A stretch of 64,000 nt of DNA from the NCBI GenBank assembly GCA_009859145.1, contig VRVR01000053.1, positions 124,001 to 188,000 of the forward strand. Direction: 5' to 3'. Source of the stretch: Andalucia godoyi. Its lineage: Eukaryota > Discoba > Jakobea > Jakobida > Andaluciidae. Below are positions 36,864 through 47,605 of this stretch, one piece after another. Each line of letters opens with the position of its first letter. The stretch's first letter is position 1. The notes under the pieces were generated by a model. That model saw only the letters and a list, made by a program, of their open reading frames with translations. It was not told the DNA's origin and ran no database searches. The position numbers and the translations under genes were made by a program.

Positions 36864-39800
36864 TAGCAGTAGCAGTAGTAACACCAGCAGTAGCAACAGC
36901 AATTACAACGGCAACAATAGCAACAGCAACTTTGGAATCGATGATCGACATTACACATTTTTTGCTCGCGACACTGCCAGTCACACGATGTGCCACCTGT
37001 ACAACAAATCTGCACATCCTGATGCAGAGGCGCTGTTCATGTCGCATTTTGCCGTGTTCCAGATTCCTACTCCTGGTGCTGCACCCAGTGCGAATGCAGT
37101 GTCGCCTGCGTTGCTGACAGTGGAGACGCTGTTCAATGGGATATCCGCCGGCTTTTCTTCTCCAGGACCGCACAATCCTCCGTCGTTGAACGGAATGGAG
37201 CAGTGCTTGTGCGAAGATTCCTTGCGGCTATTTGACTACTTTTTGGCGTTCTTCACGTATGCCGCAGAGGAGGATGCAAGCTTTGTCATGTGGTGGACGT
37301 TCGTGAAGGATCGCATTATTCCCATGCTGCTGACGCAACGCCCGTCTCCATGGACGATGCTCTCCGGTCGGCCTTTTTCATTTCTTGTGCGACGGCTTGA
37401 ACTATGGTTCAGTTCCACTGCCATTCCTGCGGCTGTGAAAAGCAAGTTAGAAAGGGATATTCCAAAAGTCCTTATTCCCGTTTACCGGCACGCGCTGATG
37501 AGTGATGGCATTGGAGCTGGAATTGCGATTAGCAGATTCCGCAAGTGGATCGAGTCCAATTCGACGTTCGGTACTCAGACTCTTGAGGAAATAATCACCT
37601 CATTGGCCCGTGGTGGGCTAGCGTGCCGAGGTGGCCTGGATGGACTCATCAGCGCCACCCAGGTCCTCTCGCCAGATCTTGTGCTTCCTTGTTTATTGCA
37701 GGGGTTTGACACGGTATTTTGTGCGGCTCCAAAGGAACTAGGCGTTTTGAACTCCCTATTCTCTGGAATGGCCCATTCGTCGTGGCTACCGCCGTCCATT
37801 TTGTTCCTGAATTCACTGGGATCGGCATCAACAGCGGGGGGAAAATCCAATTCTGGATCCGCGCTGTTGGTGCCGTTTTGCCCCACAACTGTAGTTGCCT
37901 GGTTCACTCCCTACGCTTCCATGAAGGTGTTTTCATCTCTCGACGTTCCGGTGACTGCATATCAATCGATCAGCGCTTTTCACAATGCGATCTCCATTGC
38001 AAATGGCGAGTTTTCGAGTTCCTCTTCCGAGCGACTGAGCTCGTCGTTGTCGAATCTTCCGTTCCCGGCGATTTCGGCAAATGCGCCGCACTTGACGCAG
38101 AGTTGCCCTGTTGCTGGCTCTCTGATTGAAGTCTTGGATGTGTTGGCGTACTGCCTGACGCTGCTGTGGATCAAGTGTCGTGTTGATCGGCGAGACGAAT
38201 CCCTGTGGGCATTGCTCGCCGGATATGCGTCGAAGTGGACGCATGTACCGTGTTTTATGCATCAGTGGAGAATGGGGCTCGCCTATCACACCGTGCAGTA
38301 TTTGCAATCGCAATCCAATGGTGTTTCAAACGTCGACCTGTATCGGGCCTCTGTGGCATCCACTCTGTCTTCTCGATCCACCGTACCTCCAAATTCACCC
38401 GCCACCCCGCATGGCTCAAGCCCCTCATCGACACCGTCGTCAATCTTCCTTTCGGAATCGCCATCTTTCAAGTATGCACTGTACAGCTGGGACCGTTGGG
38501 TTCGATTGTTGGACCGAAAGTCCTGCCACGTGATCGTGATGCGGGGCATTTCTGAAACTGTGGCCGTCCTACTTGGACATGCACCACCATTTGCAGTTCC
38601 GTTGCCCAACATGACGGAGAACATCCCGCTTACAGCAACAAACCTGTTCATTGGACCTCCGTTTCGCAGATCTCTGAACGCAGAGGCAAATACTCTGTTA
38701 CAGTTGTTTGGGAAATGGGCAATCATGCCGCTGGCGATGAATGAGTCCGACCGAGATTCCCGCGCGGTTTCCGCTTCGATTCTCTGTCGAATCTTGTCGC
38801 ACCTGTCCCCTGAAGCTGTCCACGCAACACATCTTGGTGATATTTTCGCGTGCTTGGCTGCGAACGCAGAGTTTCTCCCCGAATCGGAAAAAATTCTCTG
38901 TCGAGGGTTTGCGGGAACGGTATCTCTTGCTCGCTATTTGCTCAGCGTTCGTCCCACGCCGGAAGCACTGCTTTGCGTTGCCTCACTGTTCTGGGCGGAT
39001 CCCTCGTATGCGCGTTTGGTCTGTGAGTTTGGCCATCCGTCTCACGCGTATGGAGAGGAGTTGTTGCTGCGACACGTACTGGAGTACGTCCGACAAAAGG
39101 AAACGTCGTCTACGGAAGGATCACACAGTACCATTTACTTGCTCAACAGTTCGCTGCACGAGACTTCTGGTCGTCAGAAGAGGAAATCTGTGATGCTTCC
39201 ACCAAGTGAGAGCGTCTCTGCTATTGCGGCTGCCGTGGATTCATGGAAGCTTCCGCGATTGTTTAACAAGTTGAATCATGAACTTCGGAATATTGTCGAT
39301 CAATGCCTGTCTTCCATCTGCCAGAAGCGCAAACTCAGTCATGTCCCACTCGAGTATGCTTCGCCAGTCTTAATGGAGAAGTGCGACGATCTTGAGCGAC
39401 TGGCTGGGATGATGCTGTACTCCGAAGAATGGGCGCTTCCGTTTCGTGTTTCCAAGGACGGCTTGTCGTATGTACTTGCGCAGTGGGGTTACTATCCGAT
39501 TCAGGAAATTGATCTTGATACGCATCCATTGTATGGAGCGCAGTACAAAGGTCCGGAATCCATTATGAATTGGAACCGCCTTCTTCGAAACCCCATCATG
39601 TCCGTTGCAATTTGTAGGTCGTCCATTGTCACCGTGTATCCATCCCATCCAGATGCGTGGGCGCTGATTGACAATGGCAACAATAATGTGGAAGATGCGG
39701 CTGCGAATGCAGGGGTTCGACGAGGACACGAAGAATCGGAAGAAGTGTTTTTGATTCTACGGTCTCGTAGCGGTCGATTCGCATGGCGAGCCCATCTTGT

Positions 39801-41169
39801 TTATTTGGACGATCGATCCAATGTCCGGAAGCTATCGCAGCATGACCTTGCAACTTCTGCACTGCATAGCGTTCCGCTATCCAACGAGCGTCCGGATCCA
39901 GCAGAAGAGCCGACAGCCAGGCTCATTGCGCGGCTTCAGGAAAGTCTTCCGTCGTTGATGGTACCGGAAGAAGAAGCGCATGCAGTCAGCCAGCTGAGCG
40001 ATCCAGTCTCGTTCAAGGATCTGCAGACCCACCATTCTTTGGAGGATGCTTCGGTGCGTGACCCACAATCGCATATTGCACCCGTGAATGTTGCCGAGGC
40101 TCTTTTCGAGTCTCGTCTTGGCGTGTGCCTGGGCAACGATTCAGAAAATGGCCGCCCGGGCAAGGAAAGCGAATTTCTGTCACATAATGCACGAGGAGAT
40201 AGCGTGTCGAAGCAGCCGGATGTTCGTGCATTGGTGCGGCCAGTGCGATTGCTCCTTTCCCATCTAGGCCTTTTACCGCCCGTTGCCGTTCCTTCGTTTT
40301 CGTTCCTCGATGTTGCGTCTGTCAAAGTGCAGCGTGAGTTGGCCAAAATCGATGTGCTGCCGTGCCGTACTAACTTGTCTATTGGAGTTGTGTACGTTGC
40401 GAAAGGCCAGGACTCCTACAATCAATATTTGCTCAACAGCATCCAGAGTGAATCGCTGGCATTTCGCGCTTTTCTTCTCTCCCTTGGATATGTTGTTTCG
40501 CGGTCTTCCGGCGCCGCTTCTGCGTCCTCCGCATTGGCGTCGCAACAGCCGCAATCTCCGCCGCCGTCGGATGAGCAACTGGTCCTGAGCACACCACTGT
40601 GGGATGCCCGGTTCGTCATCTCGACGCGCATCGCAACCTCGAATGCAGCACAAGTTGCATCTGCCGTTTCGCTGAAGCGATACGAGCAGATCCCGTTGTT
40701 TGCGTCCACATCAAAAGTGTGGATTGTATGGTGCGAGAACCCGCGCGAGTATGTTCCCCACTTTCCAGCGTCCGCTTCAGCCGCTGCGTCAGCATCGTTG
40801 TCGACCGTGCCGACCTACTCCACTACCTCGAATGGGCATGGAAGCACCGGCGGTACTTCAGCTGTGATTCCCGAGGTCTTTATCGTCGTGTATCCAAACA
40901 CGCAGGAAAATTGCTATGAAAACACATTCCGAGTACGCGTGATTGTTCGCGATGGCGGTTTCCGTGACTTTGGGCCGCTGCGAGACTACATGTTGGTTTC
41001 AAGATCAATGCTGGGGCCCTTGGTACGCGAGACAGCCGTACAGGCCGCTTTGGGAATCTTGAGGGTCCGAGATGCCTTTCGATCCCCATCGGATCTCCGA
41101 CAATGTGCAATTGAGGACATTGTCTCAAAATGGGGATCGCCGATTCCTGTGCGCTCGGGTTTGGTGTGA
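35572..41169 (+). CDS. RALGAPB: RalGAP beta-subunit-like protein with C-terminal Rap/Ran-GAP fold
   Basis: A 1865-residue protein; ATG at 35572 follows an open but ATG-less leader. RalGAP complexes (catalytic alpha plus beta) are relatives of TSC2-TSC1 that switch off Ral/Rheb-type small GTPases. Most of the protein is an alpha-solenoid. A segment with EANTLLQLFGKWAI and AVSASILCRILSHLSPEAV resembles the human RALGAPB region with ILNLFGSWL and ACGTLCRIF. The C-terminal Rap-GAP fold (about 1602-1840) shows LSIGVVYVAKGQ, FRAFLLSLGYVV, DARFVISTRIA, SKVWIVWCENPREYVPHF, EVFIVVYPN and the GPLRDYMLVSRSMLGPLVRETA end. The HIGND motif carrying the catalytic Asn thumb is replaced by a sequence without Asn, as in beta subunits. 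Long Ser runs (residues about 50-70, 300-325, 420-445) and Gly/Ser/Asn-rich linkers come from trinucleotide repeats. Confidence 0.85.
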
Positions 41170-41437
41170 TTGCAAAACGAATGTCACGACGGGGCGGCGA
41201 TCGTGAGGCGGCGATCGTGGGGCGGCGCTGGCTGCTTCCATTACTTATTTTATTCAGAATTCCCAAACTCTGCTTATCACACAGCTTTTGCGAATAATTT
41301 GTGTAATAAGGGTTCTTTTTCTTCTTTTTCTTCTTCTGTTTTCCGCAATCTCTATTTGACGTTTGTGTATTTTTGGCATTTCCTTTTCTGCTTCACTGCT
41401 TGTGTTTCACACAAATTGAGCATTGTTGAGGAAAATC
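41170..41437. other. Short gap, T-rich 5' region of the membrane-protein gene
   Basis: 268 bp. GATCGTGAGGCG/GATCGTGGGGCG tandem at 41199-41226, then T-rich leader. No gene. Confidence 0.35.
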
Positions 41438-43201
41438 ATGGCGGACACTACTGTGACACCGAAGGGTGCAGGAAGCGCTCCGGCTACTGCTGCTGCGTCC
41501 GCTTCGGGGGTGGCGGAGAAGGACAAGGACAGCAAGACTCTGGACTGGACGGTGAGCGATGCGGTTCTGCCTCCTTCCGGTACCCCGATCCTGCGAGATT
41601 TGATAGGATTGCATGTGCACGTGCTTCGGTTCTTCGCAAAAGCGCAAATCGGGCGCGAGGTGTTTGAGAATGAGCGGGCACAGCTGCGCGATCGTCGCGG
41701 TTCCGTGGGCCGTTATGGACTGTGGCACAAGTCCGCGATGGTTCTAGCACTCATTGCATGCATCGCGTCTATTATTGTGCAGATTGCAACGGTGAGTGAC
41801 AAGTCTGCCAGGATTTCTAAAGCCCAGGATAAGCAAGACGAAAGGGTAAAGTCGTATAATGTTGTCATTGCACGATGGACCGATCTGCGGCAGTCGACAA
41901 TCGATTCGCTCGACTTCACCGATCCTATCAAGTTGGATTTGCAGTACCGGCTCATCAAGGTCGCCGACCAATCCATCTCCGTGCTCAAAAGCCTAAAGAC
42001 GGAAGGCCAGAACCTCGTCAAGATCGTCACCACGTTGTTTGGCCTCGAGCTTTTCTTTCTGTTTGTGCTTATCTTTGCCACCTGCGCTGTTGGACTCGCC
42101 TTGCGGAACTGGAGGACTACAAAGGTTTCGTGTAAGTGGCTTTCCGTAGCTTGGCTGGCTACGTTTTTGGTCCCGTACATCGTATCTTTCATTCCGTTCC
42201 GCATAACGCTGACAGAAACCGACGTGTGGACCAAGGCATCCGACACGACGCAGCTCACCGCTGACTTTTTCACACATCTCGCAGGGACCATCACTCCGGC
42301 CCAGCTGGCTACGCTCCCCGAGGCCGCAGAGGTTCTCGTTAATGCGTCGCCCATCGCAATCCAGGAACTTGCGGACCAGTTGCAGTACGTCTCCAAGAAC
42401 ATTCTCAATCCATTGGACGATGCGATCCGAGGTTCTCCGTTTGCCGTCATGATGTTTGTTCGCACGGCCCCTCCATCGCTCTCGCTTCTCCCGTCCCTTC
42501 TTACCGCGGCCATCCTCTTCAAGACCGTGTTCCCGGTCTCGTCTGCGCTGCCAGCCGTGCTCGTGTTTGGAGTCCCAGTGTTCAGCACCCCACTGACGAT
42601 CGCCCTGTTTGCCATGTTGCTGCAGATCATGCCATCGCCTTTGCTGATCATTGCTGCTGTGTTACTCGCTTCCAGTTTGCTGCCTCTCATGTACCGCCCG
42701 TCGCAGTACACTTCTGCCATGACCACCGTCGACTTTGACTCGGAGATCAAGCGCCGCATGCGAGTGTCGCTCATCCTCAAGGTCCTTTCTGCCGTGCTTA
42801 TTTTTGCGTGGCTCATCGCCGTCGGCGTCGCAGGCACAAACTCGTCGATTGATCTCGATACCCTCACGATTATCAACGCGCTTCTCGGTGTTCTTCGAGG
42901 CCTCGTCATCACCGAGCCCTTCTGGTGCGACTGCATGATTCTCACCGTCGCAACAATCCACAGATTCAGCTTCCTGCTGCGCAAGGAAAACAAGGAAACG
43001 GAAAGCATCGAGGAAAACAACGCCATTGCCACGATGTTTGACATGATGCCCGAGCAGCCTCAAAGCAAGGACCGTCCGCTGTCCTCCGTGGAGCTCATCA
43101 GCCATAAACACGAGGATGCTTCCGCAGCCACCGAGTCCGAGTCCCAGTCCCAGTCCGAGTCCCAGCAAGAGCCGCATGCATCTTTCTCTATGATTGTGTG
43201 A
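41438..43201 (+). CDS. Unknown multi-pass membrane protein
   Basis: A 587-residue protein from the ATG at 41438. I do not recognise the family. After an Ala/Lys-rich N-terminus and a conserved-looking amphipathic stretch (LRDLIGLHVHVLRFFAKAQIG), hydrophobic segments occur at about residues 103-122, 200-226, 238-256, 350-375, 383-402, 405-422, 448-470 and 485-510, so I expect eight or so membrane helices. Between the first two lies a helical region of about 75 residues with KAQDKQDERVK, likely extramembrane. The C-terminal 75 residues are hydrophilic with alternating Ser-Gln/Ser-Glu (SQSQSESQQE). Topology, ligand and localisation are unknown. Confidence 0.75.
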   Translation: MADTTVTPKGAGSAPATAAASASGVAEKDKDSKTLDWTVSDAVLPPSGTPILRDLIGLHVHVLRFFAKAQIGREVFENERAQLRDRRGSVGRYGLWHKSAMVLALIACIASIIVQIATVSDKSARISKAQDKQDERVKSYNVVIARWTDLRQSTIDSLDFTDPIKLDLQYRLIKVADQSISVLKSLKTEGQNLVKIVTTLFGLELFFLFVLIFATCAVGLALRNWRTTKVSCKWLSVAWLATFLVPYIVSFIPFRITLTETDVWTKASDTTQLTADFFTHLAGTITPAQLATLPEAAEVLVNASPIAIQELADQLQYVSKNILNPLDDAIRGSPFAVMMFVRTAPPSLSLLPSLLTAAILFKTVFPVSSALPAVLVFGVPVFSTPLTIALFAMLLQIMPSPLLIIAAVLLASSLLPLMYRPSQYTSAMTTVDFDSEIKRRMRVSLILKVLSAVLIFAWLIAVGVAGTNSSIDLDTLTIINALLGVLRGLVITEPFWCDCMILTVATIHRFSFLLRKENKETESIEENNAIATMFDMMPEQPQSKDRPLSSVELISHKHEDASAATESESQSQSESQQEPHASFSMIV

Positions 43202-43469
43202 GTCGGGCCCTCATGGTAATTAAAAAAAACGTACGTTTCAAAAAAGAAATACCTTATCATGAATTCCCTCGTCCTCATTTCCCCTGCTTGTCAACAGTCG
43301 TAAAAAATAAAAAACGAGCTCCGTCCTGTCGTAGTAAAGGACATGACTGCTTTGCGAGACTCTGTTTTTCTCCCTCTACTTGCCTGTCTCTCTCTGTTTC
43401 TCTTTCTCACTCTCACTCACTCTCACTCACTCTCACTCACTCTCGCTCTCTTAAACTTTGAAAAGCAGG
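43202..43469. repeat. Gap with CACTCTCACT repeat upstream of URC4
   Basis: 268 bp ending in a pyrimidine-rich CACTCTCACT array (43405-43445) about 25 bp before the URC4 start codon. Probably 5' leader. Confidence 0.5.
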
Positions 43470-44813
43470 ATGACCGAGTATACTCCGCGTGTGTCTTATT
43501 TAAAGTCTCTCCCGGCGGTTCGCGAAACGACGCACCGAGTCTTGGATCTTGCGCTGTCATGCGACGGCCTTGACCACTGGCGCGTGGACCTGTCCCGTCT
43601 CGAGTCTGCAGCGGACTTGGTTTTGTCTGTGAAGGGGTCGACATATGGCGACATGCGATTTGAGGACCTGCCGTATCATTCGCGGTGGCGTCATTTTGAG
43701 GCTGGGAAAATTGCCCGACTTTCGGAGTTGCTAGCGTCACTTGACGCGGCGGTTTATGACCGGCAGGCGATTCTACGGCTGTTGCTGGATCTTGCGGTCG
43801 TAGCGGTGCTCTTGGACGCGGGCGCGGGAGCGGAATGGCGGTATGTCGAGGCTGCGACAGGCTTGACGTTCTCGCGCTCCGAGGGTCTGGGTGTCGCAGC
43901 ATGGCACATGTTTTGTGCAGGTCTCTTCTCCTCGGATCCTGCGCGCGATCCGTATCGCGTGGATGCGGCTGGCCTCGCGCGTGTCACTCGAGACAAGCTT
44001 GCGGCCGGGATGCAGGTTTCTCCCTCGAACCCACTTGTGGGCCTCGAAGGGCGCCTTGCTCTGCTCCACAACCTCGGGTCCACGCTTGCTGCCCAGCCAC
44101 ACCTCTTTGCTCCTCCGGGGTGCGGCGGCGCCAACGCGAGCGCCCAGTCGGAGAACGGCATGCAGAACCGGCCTGGATGTTTCTTGGATGCGTTGGGGTC
44201 GCAGGAAATCTCGATCCAGGACTTGTGGCGCGTCGTGTCACAGGGGTTCGCAGACGTGTGGCCGCGATCCAGATCGTCGCTTGATGGAGTCAACCTCGGC
44301 GATGTCTGGGTGTGCCCGGCTCTCGTTCGGCACCTTCAAAAGGACCATGACACGGGAGATGAGAAGGAGAAAGAGGCCAAGGGAATGGTGGCGTTTCATA
44401 AGCTGTCGCAGTGGCTGACGTATTCACTGTTGGAAGTGCTGGAAGTTCATGCAGGCATGCGCGTGGTTGGGGCAGCACAGCAGATGACTGGACTCGCTGA
44501 GTATCGCAATGGAGGGTTGCTTGTGGATATGGGGGTTATCGTGCCGCGAGAGACAGGTGCATTGGCAAAAGAGGGAGGATACGAAGTGCATTCTCCGTTT
44601 GTCATTGAGTGGCGCGCATTGACTGTTGCCCTGCTCGACCGACTCGCGACTCGCATCCGCGAAAAGGTCGGCGGACTCTCGGAAGAGCAGCTGCCGCTCG
44701 CAAAGATCCTCGAAGCTGGGACGTGGGCTGCTGGCAGAGTCTGTGCGTGGAAGCGAAGCCCAGAAACAGGTAATCCGCCCTTCAAGATCATCTCGGACGG
44801 TACTGTCTTTTAA
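43470..44813 (+). CDS. URC4: Uracil catabolism protein URC4/Urg3 (DUF1688)
   Basis: A 447-residue protein of the DUF1688 family. Fungal URC4 (Lachancea kluyveri) and urg3 (S. pombe) belong to the uracil-induced URC pathway, which degrades uracil via an unusual route; the biochemical reaction of URC4 is not established. Recognisable family stretches are SLPAVRETTHRVLDLA, LSRLESAADLV, YGDMRFEDLPYHSRWRHFEAG, RLSELLASLDA, LLDLAVVAVLLDAGAGAEWRY, SEGLGVAAWHMF and FHKLSQWLTYSLLEVLE, with TGLAEYRNGGLLVDMGVI near the end. The length is usual (about 430-470). The family is known from fungi, bacteria and scattered protists, so lateral transfer is possible but not shown by the sequence: codon use looks like its neighbours. 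No other URC gene is in the window. Confidence 0.92.
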   Translation: MTEYTPRVSYLKSLPAVRETTHRVLDLALSCDGLDHWRVDLSRLESAADLVLSVKGSTYGDMRFEDLPYHSRWRHFEAGKIARLSELLASLDAAVYDRQAILRLLLDLAVVAVLLDAGAGAEWRYVEAATGLTFSRSEGLGVAAWHMFCAGLFSSDPARDPYRVDAAGLARVTRDKLAAGMQVSPSNPLVGLEGRLALLHNLGSTLAAQPHLFAPPGCGGANASAQSENGMQNRPGCFLDALGSQEISIQDLWRVVSQGFADVWPRSRSSLDGVNLGDVWVCPALVRHLQKDHDTGDEKEKEAKGMVAFHKLSQWLTYSLLEVLEVHAGMRVVGAAQQMTGLAEYRNGGLLVDMGVIVPRETGALAKEGGYEVHSPFVIEWRALTVALLDRLATRIREKVGGLSEEQLPLAKILEAGTWAAGRVCAWKRSPETGNPPFKIISDGTVF

Positions 44814-45099
44814 GCCCATCACCACTATCACCACTATCATCCGTATCGCGACTTGGTTCGGTTCGGTTCGGTTCGGCTCGGCTCGTCACTATCTTTTTTA
44901 TCATTTTTTATATATTTTTTACATTTAAAAAATTCATCCACCCGCCGTTAAAAAATGGTGGATATCTTACGCCGTGCCGTGCAAATGTGTGTGCGCGTGT
45001 GCGTGCGTGACAGTCGTGATGATTGTTTGCTTTTATTAAAAAATTATTATTTGTTCGCATATTTTGTTCGTTCCATCCCTTTTCTGGCAGGATGTTGAT
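44814..45099. other. Convergent gap URC4 / alpha-actinin
   Basis: 286 bp, with a CACTATCAC repeat (44820-44840), GGTTC repeats (44855-44885) and then AT-rich sequence. 3' UTRs of both genes. Confidence 0.4.
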
Positions 45100-47439
45100 T
45101 TATGCTCGGGCGACAGAGTGGAGAAGGGCAGCATAGGAAAAGAGGTCAGGCGATCCGCTAACGGGAGCCAGGATGGCGACGAACCGGTCATACTCGTCCG
45201 CTGAAGTCCCGAGGACTCTCTTGAGATCGGCAACCGAGACGATTCCGTTGATATCCGGAGCGTTCGGACCTCGAATGGCCCTGAACATCTCGTCAACCAG
45301 CGTAGTATCAACTCCACCGGATCCTCTCTTTCTTCGTCGCTCGCGCGCAGCACACACGTCTCGCACAAGCTCATCAAACTGCGCGCGCGTCAGCTCACCA
45401 CCCTCAGCAAGTCCAAGTCGAGCCCAGACGCGATCAGCAGGCTCCAGCAGGCCCGCCTCGCCATCGGTGGACTGCACCAGAGCAGCGTACTCCAGTCGGC
45501 TGAGAGTTCCAGACTTGTCCTTGTCGAAATGCACGAATCCAGCGACAAGCTCGCGCTCCACGGCCGCGTCACTGTCTTCGTCGGCGGACGTCAGCTTCGA
45601 CCGAGAAACATGCGCGGCGACCTTAGCCTCCAGCGCGGCGACCGAAGGCTCGACAGCTCGATCGTCGCCAAGCAAGGACGCAAGCTGCCGAAGATCCTGC
45701 AACTGCGATTCGAGCTCTTCAGCGGACACCGCCTGCTGCTGCTGAGGCGATTGAAGCAGAAGATTCTCGAGATTGGATGCCTTGGTGTGATACTCGGATC
45801 GACGGGCTTCAAGTTGCTGTGCATTCGACAGCCGCGTGCGAATTGCGCGGATCGACCGCTGGATTTGAAGCTTTCGAGCCTCTGGAGCGTAGTCGGACGG
45901 GATAACAGACGGCGCCGTCGCTGCATTGAATCCGCCGATATCGACCTGCTGCACCAGTCGCTCAATCTCCAGCAGTTCCTCTTCGTCGATCTCGACCTTG
46001 TCACCGTCACCGCCACTGTTCGTGTCATTGTCATTGTCATTGAGACTTGCTGGGAGACGGGAGGCCAAGTCCTCGAGAGCGAGATATGTGGCAAACGTCT
46101 GTGAGTGCTCCGCGGCGATCTTGGCCAGAAGCTCGGTCTCACGGTTCGCGAGGCTCGTCAGCGTCCTTTCGATTTCCGAGTCGCACTTTGCAATTCGCGG
46201 GTTGCGCAGCGATGCAGATTTGCTGCCAACCGCTGCAACTTGAGCCTTGAGATTGTGGACGCGGCTTCGGGCTTCCGCAATCGCCAGCAGAGAGTCCTGC
46301 CGATCAACATCACCACCGTCTTGTTCCCTGTCTTTCTGAATCTGCTCCAGAGTGGAAAAGGCGGCAGCAAGCAGGGTTTCGAGAATTGTGTTCGTGGTCT
46401 TGGTGCGCGTTTCAAGCTTTTGTGCACGGGCCTGCGACTGGGACTTTGCCGCGTGCTCTTGCTCTCGAGCCTGCATGACGGCCCAACGTGCACGGAGGTT
46501 CTGTGGCTGGAACTGGGGATGGAGCAGCGTAGACTGTGCCGTGGCAACCTGGGACTCAATGTGCTGGAGAATTTGCCAATACTTGGACTTTTCAGCATGA
46601 AACACGGATGGATCTGCCGTCTTGAACTGGGCGTCGGTCCACGAGATGAAGTTCTTAGCCTGTGCTTCAAGCTGCTTGCGCTGGTCATCCAGCGCCACAA
46701 GAGTCGCAGCAAGTTGGCGGAAAGATTGCTCCTTGTTCGCAGACTGGAAGTTCTTCCAGCAGCACGAGATGTACGTCATCACGGACTTTTCGTCCGGCTT
46801 GGCACCAAGCATATCCTCTACATCCAACAGTCTCGGAACCCCAAAGTGCGTCTCTGCAAGTGAAAACGCGAGTTCAATGTTTGCATATGCAGTGCTTGTG
46901 CGAACCTTGTCCATGTCGACGACCTCGGGCTTGTGGGCGTGGAGCAGTGCACAGAATGCAATTCCAGAGGTCCACGATGCGCCAAAGTCGTTGATCTCGA
47001 CAACCGAGGATGGGACCTTCTTCTTGCACCACAGCAGCAGCCCTTCCTTGGCGGTGTTTGCGTCTTCCTGGATCTCCTCGAGCGAGTACTTGTGAATGAG
47101 AGTCCACAGCATTCCAAGAATCAACTTCGAATTGTGCTCCAAGATATCCTCCGCCGAAAACTGCAACTTCAACTTGGACTTGCCAACAAAGTTGTTGATA
47201 AAGTCCAAAGCCTTGTTGAGGTTTTCAATCTTTTGGAACTTCATCTTTGGGGTCTTGTGCATCTTGGCAGATATGTCCTTCTTGGACAACTCGGACACGA
47301 GGTCGCAAAGCAGCGTTCCGTCTTCAAAGTCCGCGGCGAGATCCTTAATCACGCGTCCGCGGCGGCTCAGATATGCGTTGCACCATCGAGTAAACGACTT
47401 GATCTGCATATTCTCCCATGTTTTTTCCAGCAGCGACAT
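45100..47439 (-). CDS. ACTN: Alpha-actinin
   Basis: A 779-residue actin cross-linker, ATG at 47439. The actin-binding domain consists of two CH domains: CH1 about 8-112 (TRWCNAYLSRRGRVIKDLAADFEDGTLLCDLV, with KIENLNKALDFI) and CH2 about 120-230 (GLLLWCKKKVPSSVVEINDFGASWTSGIAFCALLHAHKPEVVD, then MLGAKPDEKSVMTYISCCW). A helical rod (about 240-620) of spectrin-like repeats follows; it is shorter than in vertebrates (total 892), as in several protists. The C-terminal calmodulin-like domain has one canonical EF loop, DKDKSGTLSRLE, and degenerate hands after it ending YAALLHSVARA. Together with fimbrin it indicates a developed actin cytoskeleton. Confidence 0.96.
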   Translation of the reverse strand: MSLLEKTWENMQIKSFTRWCNAYLSRRGRVIKDLAADFEDGTLLCDLVSELSKKDISAKMHKTPKMKFQKIENLNKALDFINNFVGKSKLKLQFSAEDILEHNSKLILGMLWTLIHKYSLEEIQEDANTAKEGLLLWCKKKVPSSVVEINDFGASWTSGIAFCALLHAHKPEVVDMDKVRTSTAYANIELAFSLAETHFGVPRLLDVEDMLGAKPDEKSVMTYISCCWKNFQSANKEQSFRQLAATLVALDDQRKQLEAQAKNFISWTDAQFKTADPSVFHAEKSKYWQILQHIESQVATAQSTLLHPQFQPQNLRARWAVMQAREQEHAAKSQSQARAQKLETRTKTTNTILETLLAAAFSTLEQIQKDREQDGGDVDRQDSLLAIAEARSRVHNLKAQVAAVGSKSASLRNPRIAKCDSEIERTLTSLANRETELLAKIAAEHSQTFATYLALEDLASRLPASLNDNDNDTNSGGDGDKVEIDEEELLEIERLVQQVDIGGFNAATAPSVIPSDYAPEARKLQIQRSIRAIRTRLSNAQQLEARRSEYHTKASNLENLLLQSPQQQQAVSAEELESQLQDLRQLASLLGDDRAVEPSVAALEAKVAAHVSRSKLTSADEDSDAAVERELVAGFVHFDKDKSGTLSRLEYAALVQSTDGEAGLLEPADRVWARLGLAEGGELTRAQFDELVRDVCAARERRRKRGSGGVDTTLVDEMFRAIRGPNAPDINGIVSVADLKRVLGTSADEYDRFVAILAPVSGSPDLFSYAALLHSVARA

Positions 47440-47558
47440 TTTGTTCAGTTACGATGCTTTGATCTTGGTCGGTAATCCACTGAGGTTTTGACGTTTGCTT
47501 CCAAGTATTTTTGATAATCGATGACGACAACAGAGAAAAAGAATAGTAGCACAGTATT

Positions 47559-47605
<47 letters not shown>

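Noticed and set aside
41713-43044. 443-codon minus-strand frame opposite the multi-pass membrane protein
   Set aside because: Antisense shadow; Ser/Arg/Met-rich composition, while the plus frame has a coherent TM pattern and a proper start.
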